From Ixodes scapularis (lineage: Eukaryota > Arthropoda > Arachnida > Ixodida > Ixodidae), in assembly GCF_016920785.2 (NCBI RefSeq), contig NW_024609857.1, positions 6,257,189-6,321,188 on the forward strand: 64,000 bases of DNA, given 5' to 3'. The notes under the pieces are model-generated. The model searched no databases, was not told where the DNA came from, and saw nothing but the letters and a program-made list of their open reading frames with translations. Positions 33,096 through 42,983 of this stretch are shown in pieces. The translations under genes were made by a program, and so were the position numbers. Each line of letters opens with the position of its first letter. Positions within the stretch are counted from its first letter, which is position 1.

Positions 33096-35861
33096 CAAAG
33101 TGACGAGACAGAAAAAAAGGAGCTAAGGCTGATATCACTAAATGCGAGAAGCATCGTGAATAAGGCTGACCAACTAGAGGCGCTAATATTTACTTACGAC
33201 CCACATGTAATTATGATAACAGAAACGTGGCTGCATGAAGGTATTCAAAACAGTGAAGTGGTACCGCCTAACTACAGGTTAATTCGCAAAGATAGATGTT
33301 CCCGAGGTGGCGGGGTTGCTATAGCTATAAAGGAAAACCTTGTTTACCAGTTAATGGAACGCGTTGGTAACACAGAAAGTGTTTGGTGCAAGTTAAACTT
33401 TTTCGGGGCTTGGATAACACTCGGGACTGTCTACAAAAAACCCGGGTCGTCCTCAGAAGAATTAACAGAAATAATTGATTACTTAATCGCTAACACTAAT
33501 GCTCGAACTAAATTAGTAATAGGAGGAGATTTCAACGCTCCCAATGTAAGTTGGTCTCAAGATGGTGTGGCTAGCCTGGGTACAAATGTGTCTGAGTCGC
33601 TGCTTGAGCTCGCTTTCAGTCGTGGTCTGCGTCAGGTTGTTACAGAACCCACGCGTGTTACTGGCACGTCATGTTCTTTACTTGATCTATTGTTTGTTAG
33701 CAACGACTTCGATGACTGCAATGTTTTTGTCCATGACGGCATATCTGATCACAAAATGGTATTTTTCAAGTGTAACATGTCTGTGTGTCACGCTAACCCG
33801 GCTCAAGTGAAAATGTACTACGATTTTGAAAGGGCGAATGACGAGTCGATAGTTGACCATCTCGAGCAGTATTTCGACGGCTTCGATCAGATGACCGATG
33901 TAAATGAAATGTGGTTAAGATTTAGATCTGCAGTAAACCATTGCATTATTAATTTTATTCCTCAAAAACAGAAAAAGATTAAACGCCAAAACCCATGGAT
34001 CACGAGGGAAATTTTACACGCAAAACGAAAATTGAAAAGGCTCCGCAAGCACCATTCGCATGATGTTTGTGAGCAGGCTGGTAATCTAAAAAGGAAGATA
34101 AAGTCAGCCAAAGAAACGTACTTCACAAAGTCATTACCTGAATTTCTTTTATCTGCCCCCGAAAAGTTCTGGCGTTATTTATCACCGGTGAGAAGCAGCA
34201 TCACCCAGTTGTGCATTAACGGCGACTCAGTGAGCGACAAGGCAAAAATCGCGATTGAATTTAATCGGTATTTTCAATCTGTGTTTACGAGAGAGTCAGG
34301 TAATCACAATACAATCCCATGTAGAGATAACGTAAGCAGTCTTATATCTGAGCAGGGTATACTGTCGTTACGATCACTTGACGCTAAAAAATCACCCGGA
34401 CCGGACGCTTTACCTAACGCATTTCTCCAAAGGTACGCTGAGTGGGTCGCCAAATACCTATCATGCATATTCACTAGATCAATCCAAGATGCGGTGTTAC
34501 CGGATGACTGGCTAGTAGCTAGAGTTGTTCCCGTCAAAAAAAGTGGAAAAGGTGACTCGGTTGAAAACTATCGTCCCATTTCTCTGACATGTGCATCCTG
34601 TAAATTGTTGGAACATATCGTAAATAAACACCTTGTTTCTTTCCTCGAATCAAAAGGTACAATTAACCCCAGCCAACATGGTTTTCGTGTGGGACTGTCA
34701 ACAGTGACTCAGTTAATTGAATTTTATCACGAATTATCAACCTATGTAAATGACAGAACCCAGGTGGATGCGGTGTTTATTGATTTATCAAAGGCCTTTG
34801 ACCGAGTACCTCACCGTAAACTAGTTAAAGTATTAATAGACCTTGAAGTTCCCTCATATATTATCAGCTGGATAAATGCGTATCTCACAAATCGCCAGCA
34901 ATTCGTGGATGTAAATGGTGCCTTCTCGGGTTTGTTAGATGTTCATTCTGGAGTACCCCAAGGGTCGGTTTTGGGCCCTTTACTTTTTTTGATATATGTT
35001 AACAGCTTGTTTTCAATTTCAACTAGCGGCCCCATAAAAATAAGAATGTTTGCAGATGACTGCGTAATTTACACACCCGTATATTCAGTCGAAGACCAGA
35101 TAAATTTGAGCAGTACATTATCAGGCATTGCGTCGTGGTGCCAAGATTATAACATGATGATTAATGTTCACAAAACGCAGTACATGCATGTTTCAACTAA
35201 AAAAACTGTATTGACATTCAACTATGTTGTTTGTGGCTTCAAGCTGACGAACGTTGAGAGTTATAAATATTTAGGAGTGATTATCGCAAGTGATTTAAAA
35301 TGGAGCAAACATGTGGAATACATTCGAAAAAGGGCAACTAACAAGCTATGGTTTCTAAAAAGAACGCTAGGCGGAGCTCCTCCCTCGGTTAGACTTTTAG
35401 CATATAAAACCATTATTAGGCCTATCCTTGAATATGCGTCTGCGGTCTGGGATCCTTGGCAATGCTGTCTTGTTAAGGAACTCGAAGATGTACAATCACT
35501 GGCGGCACGTGTAATCTTTTCGGATTTTAGACGGACCACGTCGGTCACGGGACTTAAAACAAAAGCAAATTTACAGCTTTTAATAAACAGAAGGGCATGT
35601 CAGCGGGTGAAGTTGTTTTTTCAGATATATAATAACCTCCTAAAAATAGATGGCTCAAAATACCTAAAGCCAAGAACATTTCACTCTCAGCGCTTACACC
35701 ATTCGAAGATGGTAGCACCTATTAATGCTAGAATAAATGCATTCAAACAGTCTTTTTTTGTGCGTACAATTGAATTATGGAATAAACTTCCAAGTGAAAT
35801 AGTAAATCTTGATTCTTTTTCCATTTTTTCAAATGCCTTAGATGCGGTTTTTGAGTGTTAA
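33096..35861 (+). CDS. LINE ORF2: endonuclease and reverse transcriptase
   Basis: The frame is open for 921 codons with no internal stop. The endonuclease domain starts right after the ORF1 stop: LRLISLNARSIVNK, then ITETWL, GGDFNAP and SDHKMV, covering the catalytic residues of the exonuclease-endonuclease-phosphatase fold. Reverse transcriptase motifs follow: ENYRPISL, QHGFRVGLST, DAVFIDLSKAFDRVPH, SGVPQGSVLGPLLFLIYVN and FADD (codons from 35049). The C-terminus ends ELWNKLPSEIV ..., as in CR1-type elements. No ATG exists between the ORF1 stop and the start of the endonuclease; the first in-frame ATG (about 33213) would cut into it. Initiation must use readthrough, reinitiation at a non-ATG codon, or the TGA is a mutation. 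Confidence 0.93.
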   Translation, partial: QSDETEKKELRLISLNARSIVNKADQLEALIFTYDPHVIMITETWLHEGIQNSEVVPPNYRLIRKDRCSRGGGVAIAIKENLVYQLMERVGNTESVWCKLNFFGAWITLGTVYKKPGSSSEELTEIIDYLIANTNARTKLVIGGDFNAPNVSWSQDGVASLGTNVSESLLELAFSRGLRQVVTEPTRVTGTSCSLLDLLFVSNDFDDCNVFVHDGISDHKMVFFKCNMSVCHANPAQVKMYYDFERANDESIVDHLEQYFDGFDQMTDVNEMWLRFRSAVNHCIINFIPQKQKKIKRQNPWITREILHAKRKLKRLRKHHSHDVCEQAGNLKRKIKSAKETYFTKSLPEFLLSAPEKFWRYLSPVRSSITQLCINGDSVSDKAKIAIEFNRYFQSVFTRESGNHNTIPCRDNVSSLISEQGILSLRSLDAKKSPGPDALPNAFLQRYAEWVAKYLSCIFTRSIQDAVLPDDWLVARVVPVKKSGKGDSVENYRPISLTCASCKLLEHIVNKHLVSFLESKGTINPSQHGFRVGLSTVTQLIEFYHELSTYVNDRTQVDAVFIDLSKAFDRVPHRKLVKVLIDLEVPSYIISWINAYLTNRQQFVDVNGAFSGLLDVHSGVPQGSVLGPLLFLIYVNSLFSISTSGPIKIRMFADDCVIYTPVYSVEDQINLSSTLSGIASWCQDYNMMINVHKTQYMHVSTKKTVLTFNYVVCGFKLTNVESYKYLGVIIASDLKWSKHVEYIRKRATNKLWFLKRTLGGAPPSVRLLAYKTIIRPILEYASAVWDPWQCCLVKELEDVQSLAARVIFSDFRRTTSVTGLKTKANLQLLINRRACQRVKLFFQIYNNLLKIDGSKYLKPRTFHSQRLHHSKMVAPINARINAFKQSFFVRTIELWNKLPSEIVNLDSFSIFSNALDAVFEC

Positions 35862-36100
35862 AATGTTCTACTTCCTGTGTTTTTGAATTGTATAAGGAGA
35901 CGATGTTTTGTATTAAGTGATATTGCGTTGTTAGAAGTTAAGCTATTGTTATGGTTGTGTGCGCTAGAAGAAGAGTGTGTGCACACAAGTATTGTTGTTT
36001 TAATTTGTATCGGAGACAAATGTGCCAATATTTCTGTATCATCCACTCCTGCTTTGGCCCTAAAAGGGCTGGCAGTATTGATAAATAAATAAAATAAAAT

Positions 36101-36929
36101 AAAGCAAAAAGAAAAAAGAAACAGAAATATCAGATATTCAAATTGTTATTGGAGACCGCTAAAATTCATTGCGCACGTCCGCTTGCTGCCAGCAATGTTG
36201 GACATCGCAGCGGCAGAAAACGCTCGCAGACGCGTGAAGTGAAACCTGCGATATGTGCCGCGGCGCCGCAAGCTACTGCAGCGACGCTGAACCACTGCAT
36301 GTGAACAGCGCAAAGGCGATGCTGGCGGACGACGGACGTGGGACCTCTACTTCACAACTGTTGTTCGCGGTACCGGCGAATCTGTCTAGCTTCGAAATAA
36401 ACATTTTTTTACCGATGAAAAGAATGAGGTGTTATTCCCGACCACCACGCTGATTCTCACGAAGACGCCGCCGAGTCGTCGCCCCTTCTCCTGGCTGAAG
36501 GCTTGAAACACGCGCAAACGTCAAGCACGAAGTGCGTACTTGGTGTTGAATGTGCGTGCGTAGGATTTTTTTACTAGCTGCGAATGTGGCCAATGCGTGG
36601 TGCTACCCGGCTTCGAGCCTGGGGAGCTCCATTGCAGCAGGGAGTTGGCAGTAAACTTTCTGACCTACATTACTGCGAACGATGAGTTCCTTCTCGATGC
36701 TTCGCACGGCCTAAAAAAAAAAATTTTTAAAAAAATGCGGTCGGGTAGATCCACGTGACTTTCGGCAACTCTCTCCTCTCTAGTGACATGTCGCGCCATT
36801 ACTCCGTGCTCATGTCTCGATTTCGGTTTCGAGTAGTTTTTTTTTAGAGCGCAGCTCTTAGGGGCCCGTTTCCGGCTTGAGCGGCGTCGGCGTCGCCGTC
36901 GCCGTCGCCGTCGGCGTAACCAAGGTCAC
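36101..36929. other. intron sequence between LINE and E-box array
   Basis: No gene is recognised. There is an A-rich run near 36711-36733, and a GTCGCC-rich stretch at about 36885-36915 leads into the E-box minisatellite. Confidence 0.4.
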
Positions 36930-37110
36930 CCCAAGGTCACGTGACCCCCAGGACACGTGACCCCCCAAGGCCACGTGATCCTCCCAAGGTCACGTGACCC
37001 CCCGAGATCACGTGGCCCCCCAGGTCACCTGGCCCCCCTCCCCGAGGTCACGTGACCCCCGCTCACCCCCCCCCCCCCCGAGGTCACGTGACCCCCCCCC
37101 CCCCCCCCGG
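36930..37110. repeat. minisatellite of CACGTG E-boxes and C-tracts
   Basis: Seven CACGTG sites lie at 36938, 36954, 36972, 36991, 37009, 37049 and 37085. Four of them sit in the 12-bp palindrome GGTCACGTGACC. Spacers are C-rich, and units often start CCAAGGTCA or CGAGGTCA. GTCACGTGAC is the core of the palindromic sites bound by USF/TFE-type bHLH-zip factors. C-runs at about 37065-37080 and 37091-37108 end the array. Whether it is regulatory is unknown; it lies inside brachyury intron 4. Confidence 0.85.
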
Positions 37111-37670
37111 AGCATATTAAAGAATGAGGGGAGGAGGAGGAGAAAGAGGAGGAGAGGTCTACCCTCCCCTCAGTACCCTTCCCTCCTCCTCCTCAAGAGC
37201 TGCGCTCCAATTCGGCGTTACAGAAAGTTGTAAACGGCTTTCACTTTTTTTTATTAAAACTATACATGTCTCTGTATCAAAATATAGGTTGGGCAGTCTT
37301 GTGACACCATATTGAATCACCTGGCAAAAAATACAAATAAATTACCGGGGGGTGTCAGTGTCCCTTTAAACCACTCCGAAAGAGAAGGGAACCTTGTTTG
37401 GGCTGCTTCCCTGACTTTTTTCTTTAGAAAAACGTGCGATGTTGAAATAGAACTCGGCATTATTTCAGGAGTAATTGGTCACCTCCGGCGCATCATTATT
37501 ACTGAAACCAATGACTCATAAAACGTAATTTTTATAACCAACGTAACATTAAACGTGCGTTAATTAAGACTATTACTGAACGCGAAATTTCAAGGAGTAA
37601 AATAGACCAACCCACTTTTGACGCGCGCGCTCCTCCACGTTGATCTCTGGGTTCGGATTGATTTTGTTCT

Positions 37671-37993
37671 TCCCATCCCATAAAAAAAAATTGGGTTGTG
37701 TGTGTGTTTATACAGCCTAGAACTTGGTCTGCCTCACAGGGGCGACGAGTCTCCCAGCTGTAGATGAGAAATTTAGCCAGTGCGGTACAGCCGCTAGCCT
37801 GGGGTCTTTAACGTGCATCACGCAGTAGTGATACACGACCGCACGCCGGTACGATGCTCATCCAGATCGAAACGGACAGGGGTGGGGCTCGAACCCAGGA
37901 TCCCTGGGTTCTGCAGCGCGAGCTTTCGCTCCACGTGCTCCGAGCTGGCGTGCGCTAGACCACTCGGCCACCGATCCCCCCTCCCATCCCATA
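37671..37993 (-). mobile_element. class II tRNA-derived SINE, second full copy
   Basis: Nearly identical to the copy at 4341-4642, with the same tRNA-like head at the high-coordinate end and the same T-run tail (37683-37691 read on the plus strand as A). The 12-bp duplication TCCCATCCCATA flanks it (37671-37682 and 37982-37993), giving the SINE as 37683-37981. High similarity to the other copy indicates a recently active family. Confidence 0.9.
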
Positions 37994-38290
37994 TAAGACA
38001 ATAATTGTGTTGTGTGTATGTTTCTACAACCGTAAGTTAGTCAGCCTCAATGGGCGTCTGGTGTTTCGGCTGTAGATGAGAAATTTAGCTATAGCATGGC
38101 ACAACCATTAGCCTGGGGTCTTTAATGTGAACCACGCAGTAGTGTTACATGACCGCATGCCGGTACAATACTCATCCAGATCGAAAAAAGAACGGTTAGG
38201 GATGTCAAAAATAACCCAGGATCCCTGGGTACAGTACCCTCGGTCGTGCAGTCGTGCTACGAGCTGCGGTGCGAGCACACTCGGCCTACA
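37994..38290 (-). mobile_element. older diverged class II tRNA-derived SINE
   Basis: A full-length but much more diverged copy of the same family, immediately next to the younger one. It shares GTAGATGAGAAATTTAGC, AGCCTGGGGTCTTTAA and CATCCAGATCGAAA. The tRNA-like head is degraded. Confidence 0.8.
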
Positions 38291-38337
38291 AATTTACTCC
38301 GTGGTGCCTTTATAAACCCTCTTCAAGAACCGATATT

Positions 38338-38400
38338 AATCCCTGGAGAAGGGGAAAGAGAGGGACAAAGAACGAACACATTTATTCAAACACAGCCAGG
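38338..38400 (-). mobile_element. Ruka-like SINE body fragment, inverted
   Basis: The reverse complement of the Ruka-like body (CCTGGAGAAGGGGAAAGAG on the plus strand), ending at the conserved GTGTTTG region. It is short and truncated at both ends. Confidence 0.65.
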
Positions 38401-38449
38401 TCCGTTTCGGCGGACAAGTGGATGTCACGGCACGCTGCGACGTTTAACA

Positions 38450-38750
38450 CCTGGTTGGCTCAGTTGGCAGAGCGCTCCACTGGAAATGGAAAGGTCCCTG
38501 CTTGGATACCAGGACCAGGCGGATTTTTTTAGTCGAGCACCAGTCACCTAGCTTTGTTTGGAGATTTGTGTTTGTCCTTTGTCCCCTTGTTTCATTTCTC
38601 CATTGATTATTATCGTTATTCTTGTCCAGCTCGTTTGGATCTTTTCATTAATTGCACTATCATCGTAACATTAAAAATGCAGGCCTTCACCCTTGTTGGT
38701 GTTAGGCTGATGGCAGCTGTTAAACCCGTTTGCTCCACCGACGTCTAACT
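38450..38750 (+). mobile_element. Ruka-like SINE, first unit of a dimer
   Basis: It has a head with box A (TTGGCTCAGTTGGCAGAGCG) and a decayed box B (GCTTGGATACC), then the standard body. A tail/linker with TTAATTGCACTATCATCG and GTTAGGCTGATGGCAGCTG leads directly into a second unit at 38751. Confidence 0.85.
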
Positions 38751-38970
38751 CCTGGTTAGCTCAGTTGGTAGAACGATCCATTGGAAATGGAGAGGTCCTT
38801 GGTTCGGTACCAAGAACAGGCGACTTTTTTCAGTCGCGTACTTGTCACCTAACTGCGTTTGGAAATTTGTGTTTGTCCTTTGTCCTCCTTGTTCCCCTTC
38901 CTCATGGGATTATTATCGTTACTCTTGTCCACCTAGCTTGCATGTTTAAATTAATTGCATTATCATCATG
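38751..38970 (+). mobile_element. Ruka-like SINE, second unit of a dimer
   Basis: The head starts CCTGGTTAGCTCAGTTGGTAG, with box B GGTTCGGTACC. The body ends in TTAAATTAATTGCATTATC at about 38945-38967. The CCTGG at its start is the same site that the 12.3-kb foldback element used as its target. Confidence 0.85.
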
Positions 38971-39009
38971 CTGCCTCCTCTTACTCTTACCTCCATGTCG
39001 GTAGCCAAC

Positions 39010-39254
39010 GCCACGTAGAAGACGGGGCCTGCTTCCCGCAAAACGTCATCGCTAGTGGATCCAAACAGCAAGCTGGAGCCTACGTCGCCGCCAGCACGAC
39101 TTGCATATGTCTTACAACGTGCGCGACACTATCACGCGGCGACGCCACTACGGAAAACGTCTGCCACAAAGCAGCGACTCTCGTCGAGGCCGTGTTTTTG
39201 GAGTGGGATCCACTAATGATGACGTCATGCGCAGGCCTTGTCTTCTAGGTGGTG
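39010..39254. mobile_element. MITE next to brachyury exon 4
   Basis: Inverted arms of about 45-50 bp: GTAGAAGACGGGGCCTGC ... CTAGTGGATCC on the left, and GGATCCACTAATGATGACGTC ... in complement on the right. The right end is about 65 bp from the exon 4 donor. A related copy lies at 47455-47655. Confidence 0.8.
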
Positions 39255-39318
39255 TTTCTTTAGCCCGACAGGGGACAAGGGGGCTGCAGGTGACTCTGGG
39301 TGCGCTCAGGCGTCCCAC

Positions 39319-39562
39319 CTGAGCAAGTGGCGTGTCTGGCTGGTTGCAGCCGAACGTACGGCGTCCCGCGGCACGCGTCTGTCCGTGGCTGCTCGAGCCA
39401 GGGCCTGCAGGGGCGCCTGGCCCCCCGGAGGGTGTCAGGGATTCCTGGCTCCTTGAGCGCCTGGGGGGTCCACAGGGAGAGTGGATGCTCGCAGCCTGTA
39501 CGCTCCTTGCTGTCCAGGAAGGCCTTGGCGAACGGGTTGTGCCGAACCTTTAGGGCCGTCAC
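39319..39562 (-). CDS. T: brachyury exon 4 (end of T-box)
   Basis: Acceptor CGCCCAG, donor CTCAG|GTGGGA; phase 0 in, phase 1 out. It begins VTALKVRHNPFAKAFLDSKER, the C-terminal helix of the T-box that contacts the DNA minor groove, directly continuing AYQNEQ from exon 3. After the T-box comes a Pro/Arg-rich stretch with no recognised motif. The donor is GTGGGA, weaker than GTRAGT, but the phase match to the last exon supports it. Confidence 0.87.
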
Positions 39563-40061
39563 CTGGGCGGCGGGAACAACACGTGAACTCCAGAGCTTGC
39601 TTCTGGGGGTGCAGCATTCCGTTAACACGGTTCCGAAGTGACGTCGGCGGAATGAAATGAAACGTGAACATTGGCTGCACGCGACGTCAGTTTGCAGACA
39701 TACTTATCGCTAGCTTTGAAGTATACTACTTAATGTTGTCAATTCAGTACGGCGAGTGGAACGCTCGCACAAGTTCAGCCACCGGCCAGGCGAATCAGAT
39801 TTTGCCAACATGCAAGCTATCTTCGACGTGAAACCCTATATCATTAAGATGATATGAGAATTTGTGTCCCTAAGGTCACTGGATCCTCGGTAAGTAGCGC
39901 CGTCACCTTCCCGGCCTGCTGGCCGCACACAAATTCCGATACTAACATACAGACGATCAAACCCCGCAAGGTAATTGGCTGTTTGGACTCAGTTGCCATG
40001 GCGATCGCGATTTTGGTCCATTCGAATCTGCGAGGCCTTGAAAGGATTGTATATGAATCAG

Positions 40062-40165
40062 TCGCACCACTGCACTGGCTAAATTGCTCATCTACAGCGT
40101 GTGATTCGTCGCAACTTTAATGGATGACCAACTACACGCTGTATAAATATCCCCATAACCCCCAA
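40062..40165 (+). mobile_element. class II SINE 3' fragment
   Basis: It shares CACTGGCTAAATTGCTCATC, TACAGCGTG and ACACGCTGTATAAATATCC with the 3' half of the class II tRNA-derived SINEs. It is truncated at the 5' side. Confidence 0.6.
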
Positions 40166-40182
40166 AAATCAGTCGCACCAAG

Positions 40183-40565
40183 ATCACTATGTAATATAAT
40201 AATAATAATAATAATAATTTTTATTTTTGCATCCGTATGGGTTACAGACGCCGGAGCCACGGACAAAAAGTCAACCAATGTTGACTTGACGGGGTCCGGG
40301 CCCCGTGCACTTGGCAGACAGCTATGGCGATACAAAAATAACTGCAGAGATTACAGCAATACGTAAAATACATATATAAAAGAGACCTAGGTTTCACAGG
40401 TTAACGAAAACAGCTCTATACAAAAAATATCGTCGTACATAAAGCGTTCCTCGCCAATATTAGCATTTCACGTGCTGTGCATGCAATCCACTCATCAAGC
40501 ATGCTTATCACCACTCATCTGTTACAAGGGTAGTGCTGTTCTTGCGTATTTAAAGAACAGAAAAT
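40183..40565 (-). mobile_element. LINE 3' end with AAT-repeat tail
   Basis: On the minus strand the segment ends in (ATT)n at 40197-40216. Homologous sequence lies at 52130-52345 in the other orientation (ATATTGGCGAGGAACGCTT, AAATACGCAAGAA). It is non-coding or degraded; it is called a LINE 3' end from its simple-repeat tail and repetition. Confidence 0.55.
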
Positions 40566-40735
40566 TATTTTACAATGCAAACGGCGCCTCGTGTCAGTGC
40601 GGTGCGAAGATCTGCGCTTCTTTCGCCGGTTTGTGGACAACATAATCTCGGTATTCAAGAGACATCTCTATAAAGCTACTCTTCCCCGGCGAATTCATGT
40701 CGGCTAACCAAAAATGGAGAGCTCAAGATAGAAAA

Positions 40736-40736
<1 letters not shown>

Positions 40737-40766
<30 letters not shown>
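40737..40766. repeat. 30-bp poly-G tract
   Basis: An uninterrupted run of 30 G, followed by A and five more G. It could form quadruplexes and its length may be an assembly artefact. Confidence 0.9.
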
Positions 40767-40767
<1 letters not shown>

Positions 40768-42089
40768 GGGGGCTTAACGCCACTTCCCCAGAGTCCAGTG
40801 ACATCAGCTGTACCAGGTGAACTTTGTCGTTGGCATCAAAGTGAGGGTCAGTTTGGCTTTTTTTTTTACTCTCACAAATACCAGGCCCGATAGCGTCGCA
40901 GAGGCTTGCCGCGCGCCGCTGACCGCCGCGGGGTGACGGTCAAAGCCAGTTTTCGCCCTCAGCGGCTTGCCACTCGGTGCCGTCAATGCAACCTGCCCGT
41001 GCGCGGTTGAGGGCTCGCCGTTTCTCGCCGCAGAAGAGAGGAGCCAATGGAAGGTGGCGTAGATATATGACGTTGCGATGCCATGGCAACGCGCAAGCCG
41101 GTTCTCCGCGCGTCTTGCACGTTGCAAAAGAGCGTAACGTTGTTTCGTTTCGTCTGCTATCCCTATTTCCCCCAATGCTTTCCCCAACGGGGCTGTTCCT
41201 CGAAACTGTGCAGCTTGACTACCTTGATAAGGACGCTAAGAACAACCACAGAGAAATTATCAGAGATAAATTCGGACTAACAGGTGAGTTTCTCCGTGGC
41301 ACTTGTCGCATTTCGTCTGGGTTGTTTACGGATATCGTGTTGATTTGGTGACTCTCGAAAGTAGCCTTCATATCTGGCGCGCAGCCGGGGCAGCGAAGCA
41401 CAGACCTGTCCCTCGGTGTCTCGGTAGCACCAACTCGTCCGGATCCAAAACCTGCGCCTCTGTCCCTTCAGAGCGCGGCGACGACACAGGATCTAAAAAG
41501 CAGGCTGCGATGATCACATTTACGCTGATCACCAGGTCATCATGAACACCTACCATGTAGGCAGCTAGTGCGGTTTCGATGTTGATATACGCGAAAGATG
41601 AGAGCCGAAACGGAAGTATCTGACGAACAACAGACGACGAAAGCGCGAAAAATCCAGCAGGAGGCACGTGCCTGATCTCGAGAACGCGAGAGTTAGTGCT
41701 GTCACTTGATTATAACGACCGCAAAACGGAGGCCAATGTAGCCTCCTTGCGATGGGACGCTGGACGGCGGTGCCGTTGCCAGCTGTTAGGCCTTTACGCA
41801 AGTGCAAAAATCGCAGTTCCAAGGTTGACAAGCGCACAGACCAGCACGCGCGTCTTCGTGGTCTGAAAGCGAGCAAAGCACCGCTTTAAAACACATCACA
41901 ACCTAAACCGACAGTAAAATAAATTGAAAAATTATAGTTCATACACCATGATCTAAGCTCTTTTATGACGGTTGTGTTAAGCCAAGAGGCTTAATGCCCT
42001 CTAGGTCCTGAAGCAGATGGCTTAGCGTAACGTCGAAAGTCACTTTAGGGCTACTGGGAGGTTTATTGTTGAGTTGTTCCTATCCCAAT

Positions 42090-42345
42090 CGACTACGACC
42101 TTACTTGTACGCGCCGACCAAAGCTATGAACGCGCACTCTCGCTATTTTCAAAAAGGTCAGAAAAATACTTCCCAACTGGTGTCAGTGCGGCAACTGCAC
42201 GCGTTGCCCACACGAGCGACACACGCTGACAGTCGAAAGATCCGGGTATGACGTAACGACCGGTCGGAGGTTTCCGTGTTTTCTCGCGTTTAGTTTCATC
42301 TTTGGGGAAAACAAACGTGATATTCAGATTCACGGGATAAAAATA
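42090..42345 (+). repeat. dispersed repeat, copy A
   Basis: Related in inverted orientation to 49110-49385. Shared blocks include GAGGTTTCCGTGTTTTCTCG, AAACGTGATATTCAGATTC, GTCAGAAAAA and ACTGGTGTCAGTGCGG. Family unknown. Confidence 0.75.
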
Positions 42346-42854
42346 CTCTAAGAAACACCTTTAACTCGTTTTTTGTTTTCTTTTTTCAATAACCTTTTCA
42401 GTTTCTTTTTAGCGCGTGAAGTTAATCTTTGATATTTGGTTATTGGGAAGGAGATCAAACAGTCACGCCTCTAGCAATTCCCTTCAGCTGTAGGGATAAC
42501 AAACCGAGTTTTCTTCTTTGTTTTTGACTAAAGTAATTGAAGATGACAATTCAAATGTCGTTCCTCGTGCGACCAAAACACTGATTAGAGCGAAGGGATC
42601 GTGCCCAGACCGTGGGAGGCGAGGTTCCATTTCATTGTTATGCTGTGTTAGTAAACACCGGGCTGTGGGTAGAACAAGCTTAATAAAGGGCTCCCTATAG
42701 TTCTATCTCCTCCCCAAAACCTTAGGGGTCATCAACCGTTCGCAAGAAGGGCACTTTCAGAAGCCACATGCCCGCGTCTCCGTATAGTAGCTCAACCTAC
42801 AAAGTGTGTGTGTTGCGTATGGTTTAGGAAAGGGGAGGGGATATGACACGTCAC

Positions 42855-42983
42855 CTGTTCGTTTTGGTAAGCGGTGACAGCAATGAACCGGGTCTCTCGA
42901 AGGGGGAAACTGCACATGCGCCGCTGATCCACACGCACCAGGTGCACCCGGGGCTCGTACATGTGCAAGGAGTTGAGCACCAC
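42855..42983 (-). CDS. T: brachyury exon 3 (T-box core)
   Basis: Acceptor CATCTTCAG, donor GAACAG|GTGACG; 43 codons, phase 0 at both ends. It encodes VVLNSLHMYEPRVHLVRV, a short divergent loop (DQRRMCSFPL), then RETRFIAVTAYQNEQ. These are central T-box strands; the AVTAYQN segment is near-invariant in the family. Confidence 0.93.

Larger units (their letters stand above)
31934..36100 (+). mobile_element. nearly intact CR1-superfamily LINE with 2A peptide
   Basis: A non-LTR retrotransposon with ORF1 (coiled coil plus RNA-binding-like), ORF2 (apurinic-type endonuclease plus reverse transcriptase) and a 3' end of GATAAATAAATAAAATAAAA type at about 36078-36100. Lack of an RNase H domain and the RT motif style suggest the CR1/L2/Rex1 group; the clade is not settled. 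A 63-bp direct repeat at 31934-31996 and 32225-32287 marks the 5' region, and the true 5' end is uncertain. It sits antisense within brachyury intron 4. The long intact ORF2 implies a young insertion. Confidence 0.9.
28822..39318 (-). other. T: brachyury intron 4 (10.5 kb)
   Basis: Donor CTCAG|GTGGGA and acceptor ATGTCCTCAG. It contains a GC-rich segment at 29500-30270 with no recognised gene, the LINE at 31934-36100 (antisense to the gene), the E-box minisatellite at 36930-37095, four tRNA-derived SINE copies or pieces (37671-38970) and a MITE at 39010-39254 that almost touches the donor. 30300-31930 shows no gene. Confidence 0.8.
39563..42854 (-). other. T: brachyury intron 3
   Basis: The intron donor is CAG|GTGACG and the acceptor CGCCCAG. 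It contains a SINE fragment (40062-40165), a LINE 3' end with AAT tail (40183-40565), a 30-bp G run (40737-40766) and one arm of a dispersed repeat (42090-42345). No other exon was recognised at 40800-42090. Confidence 0.8.
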
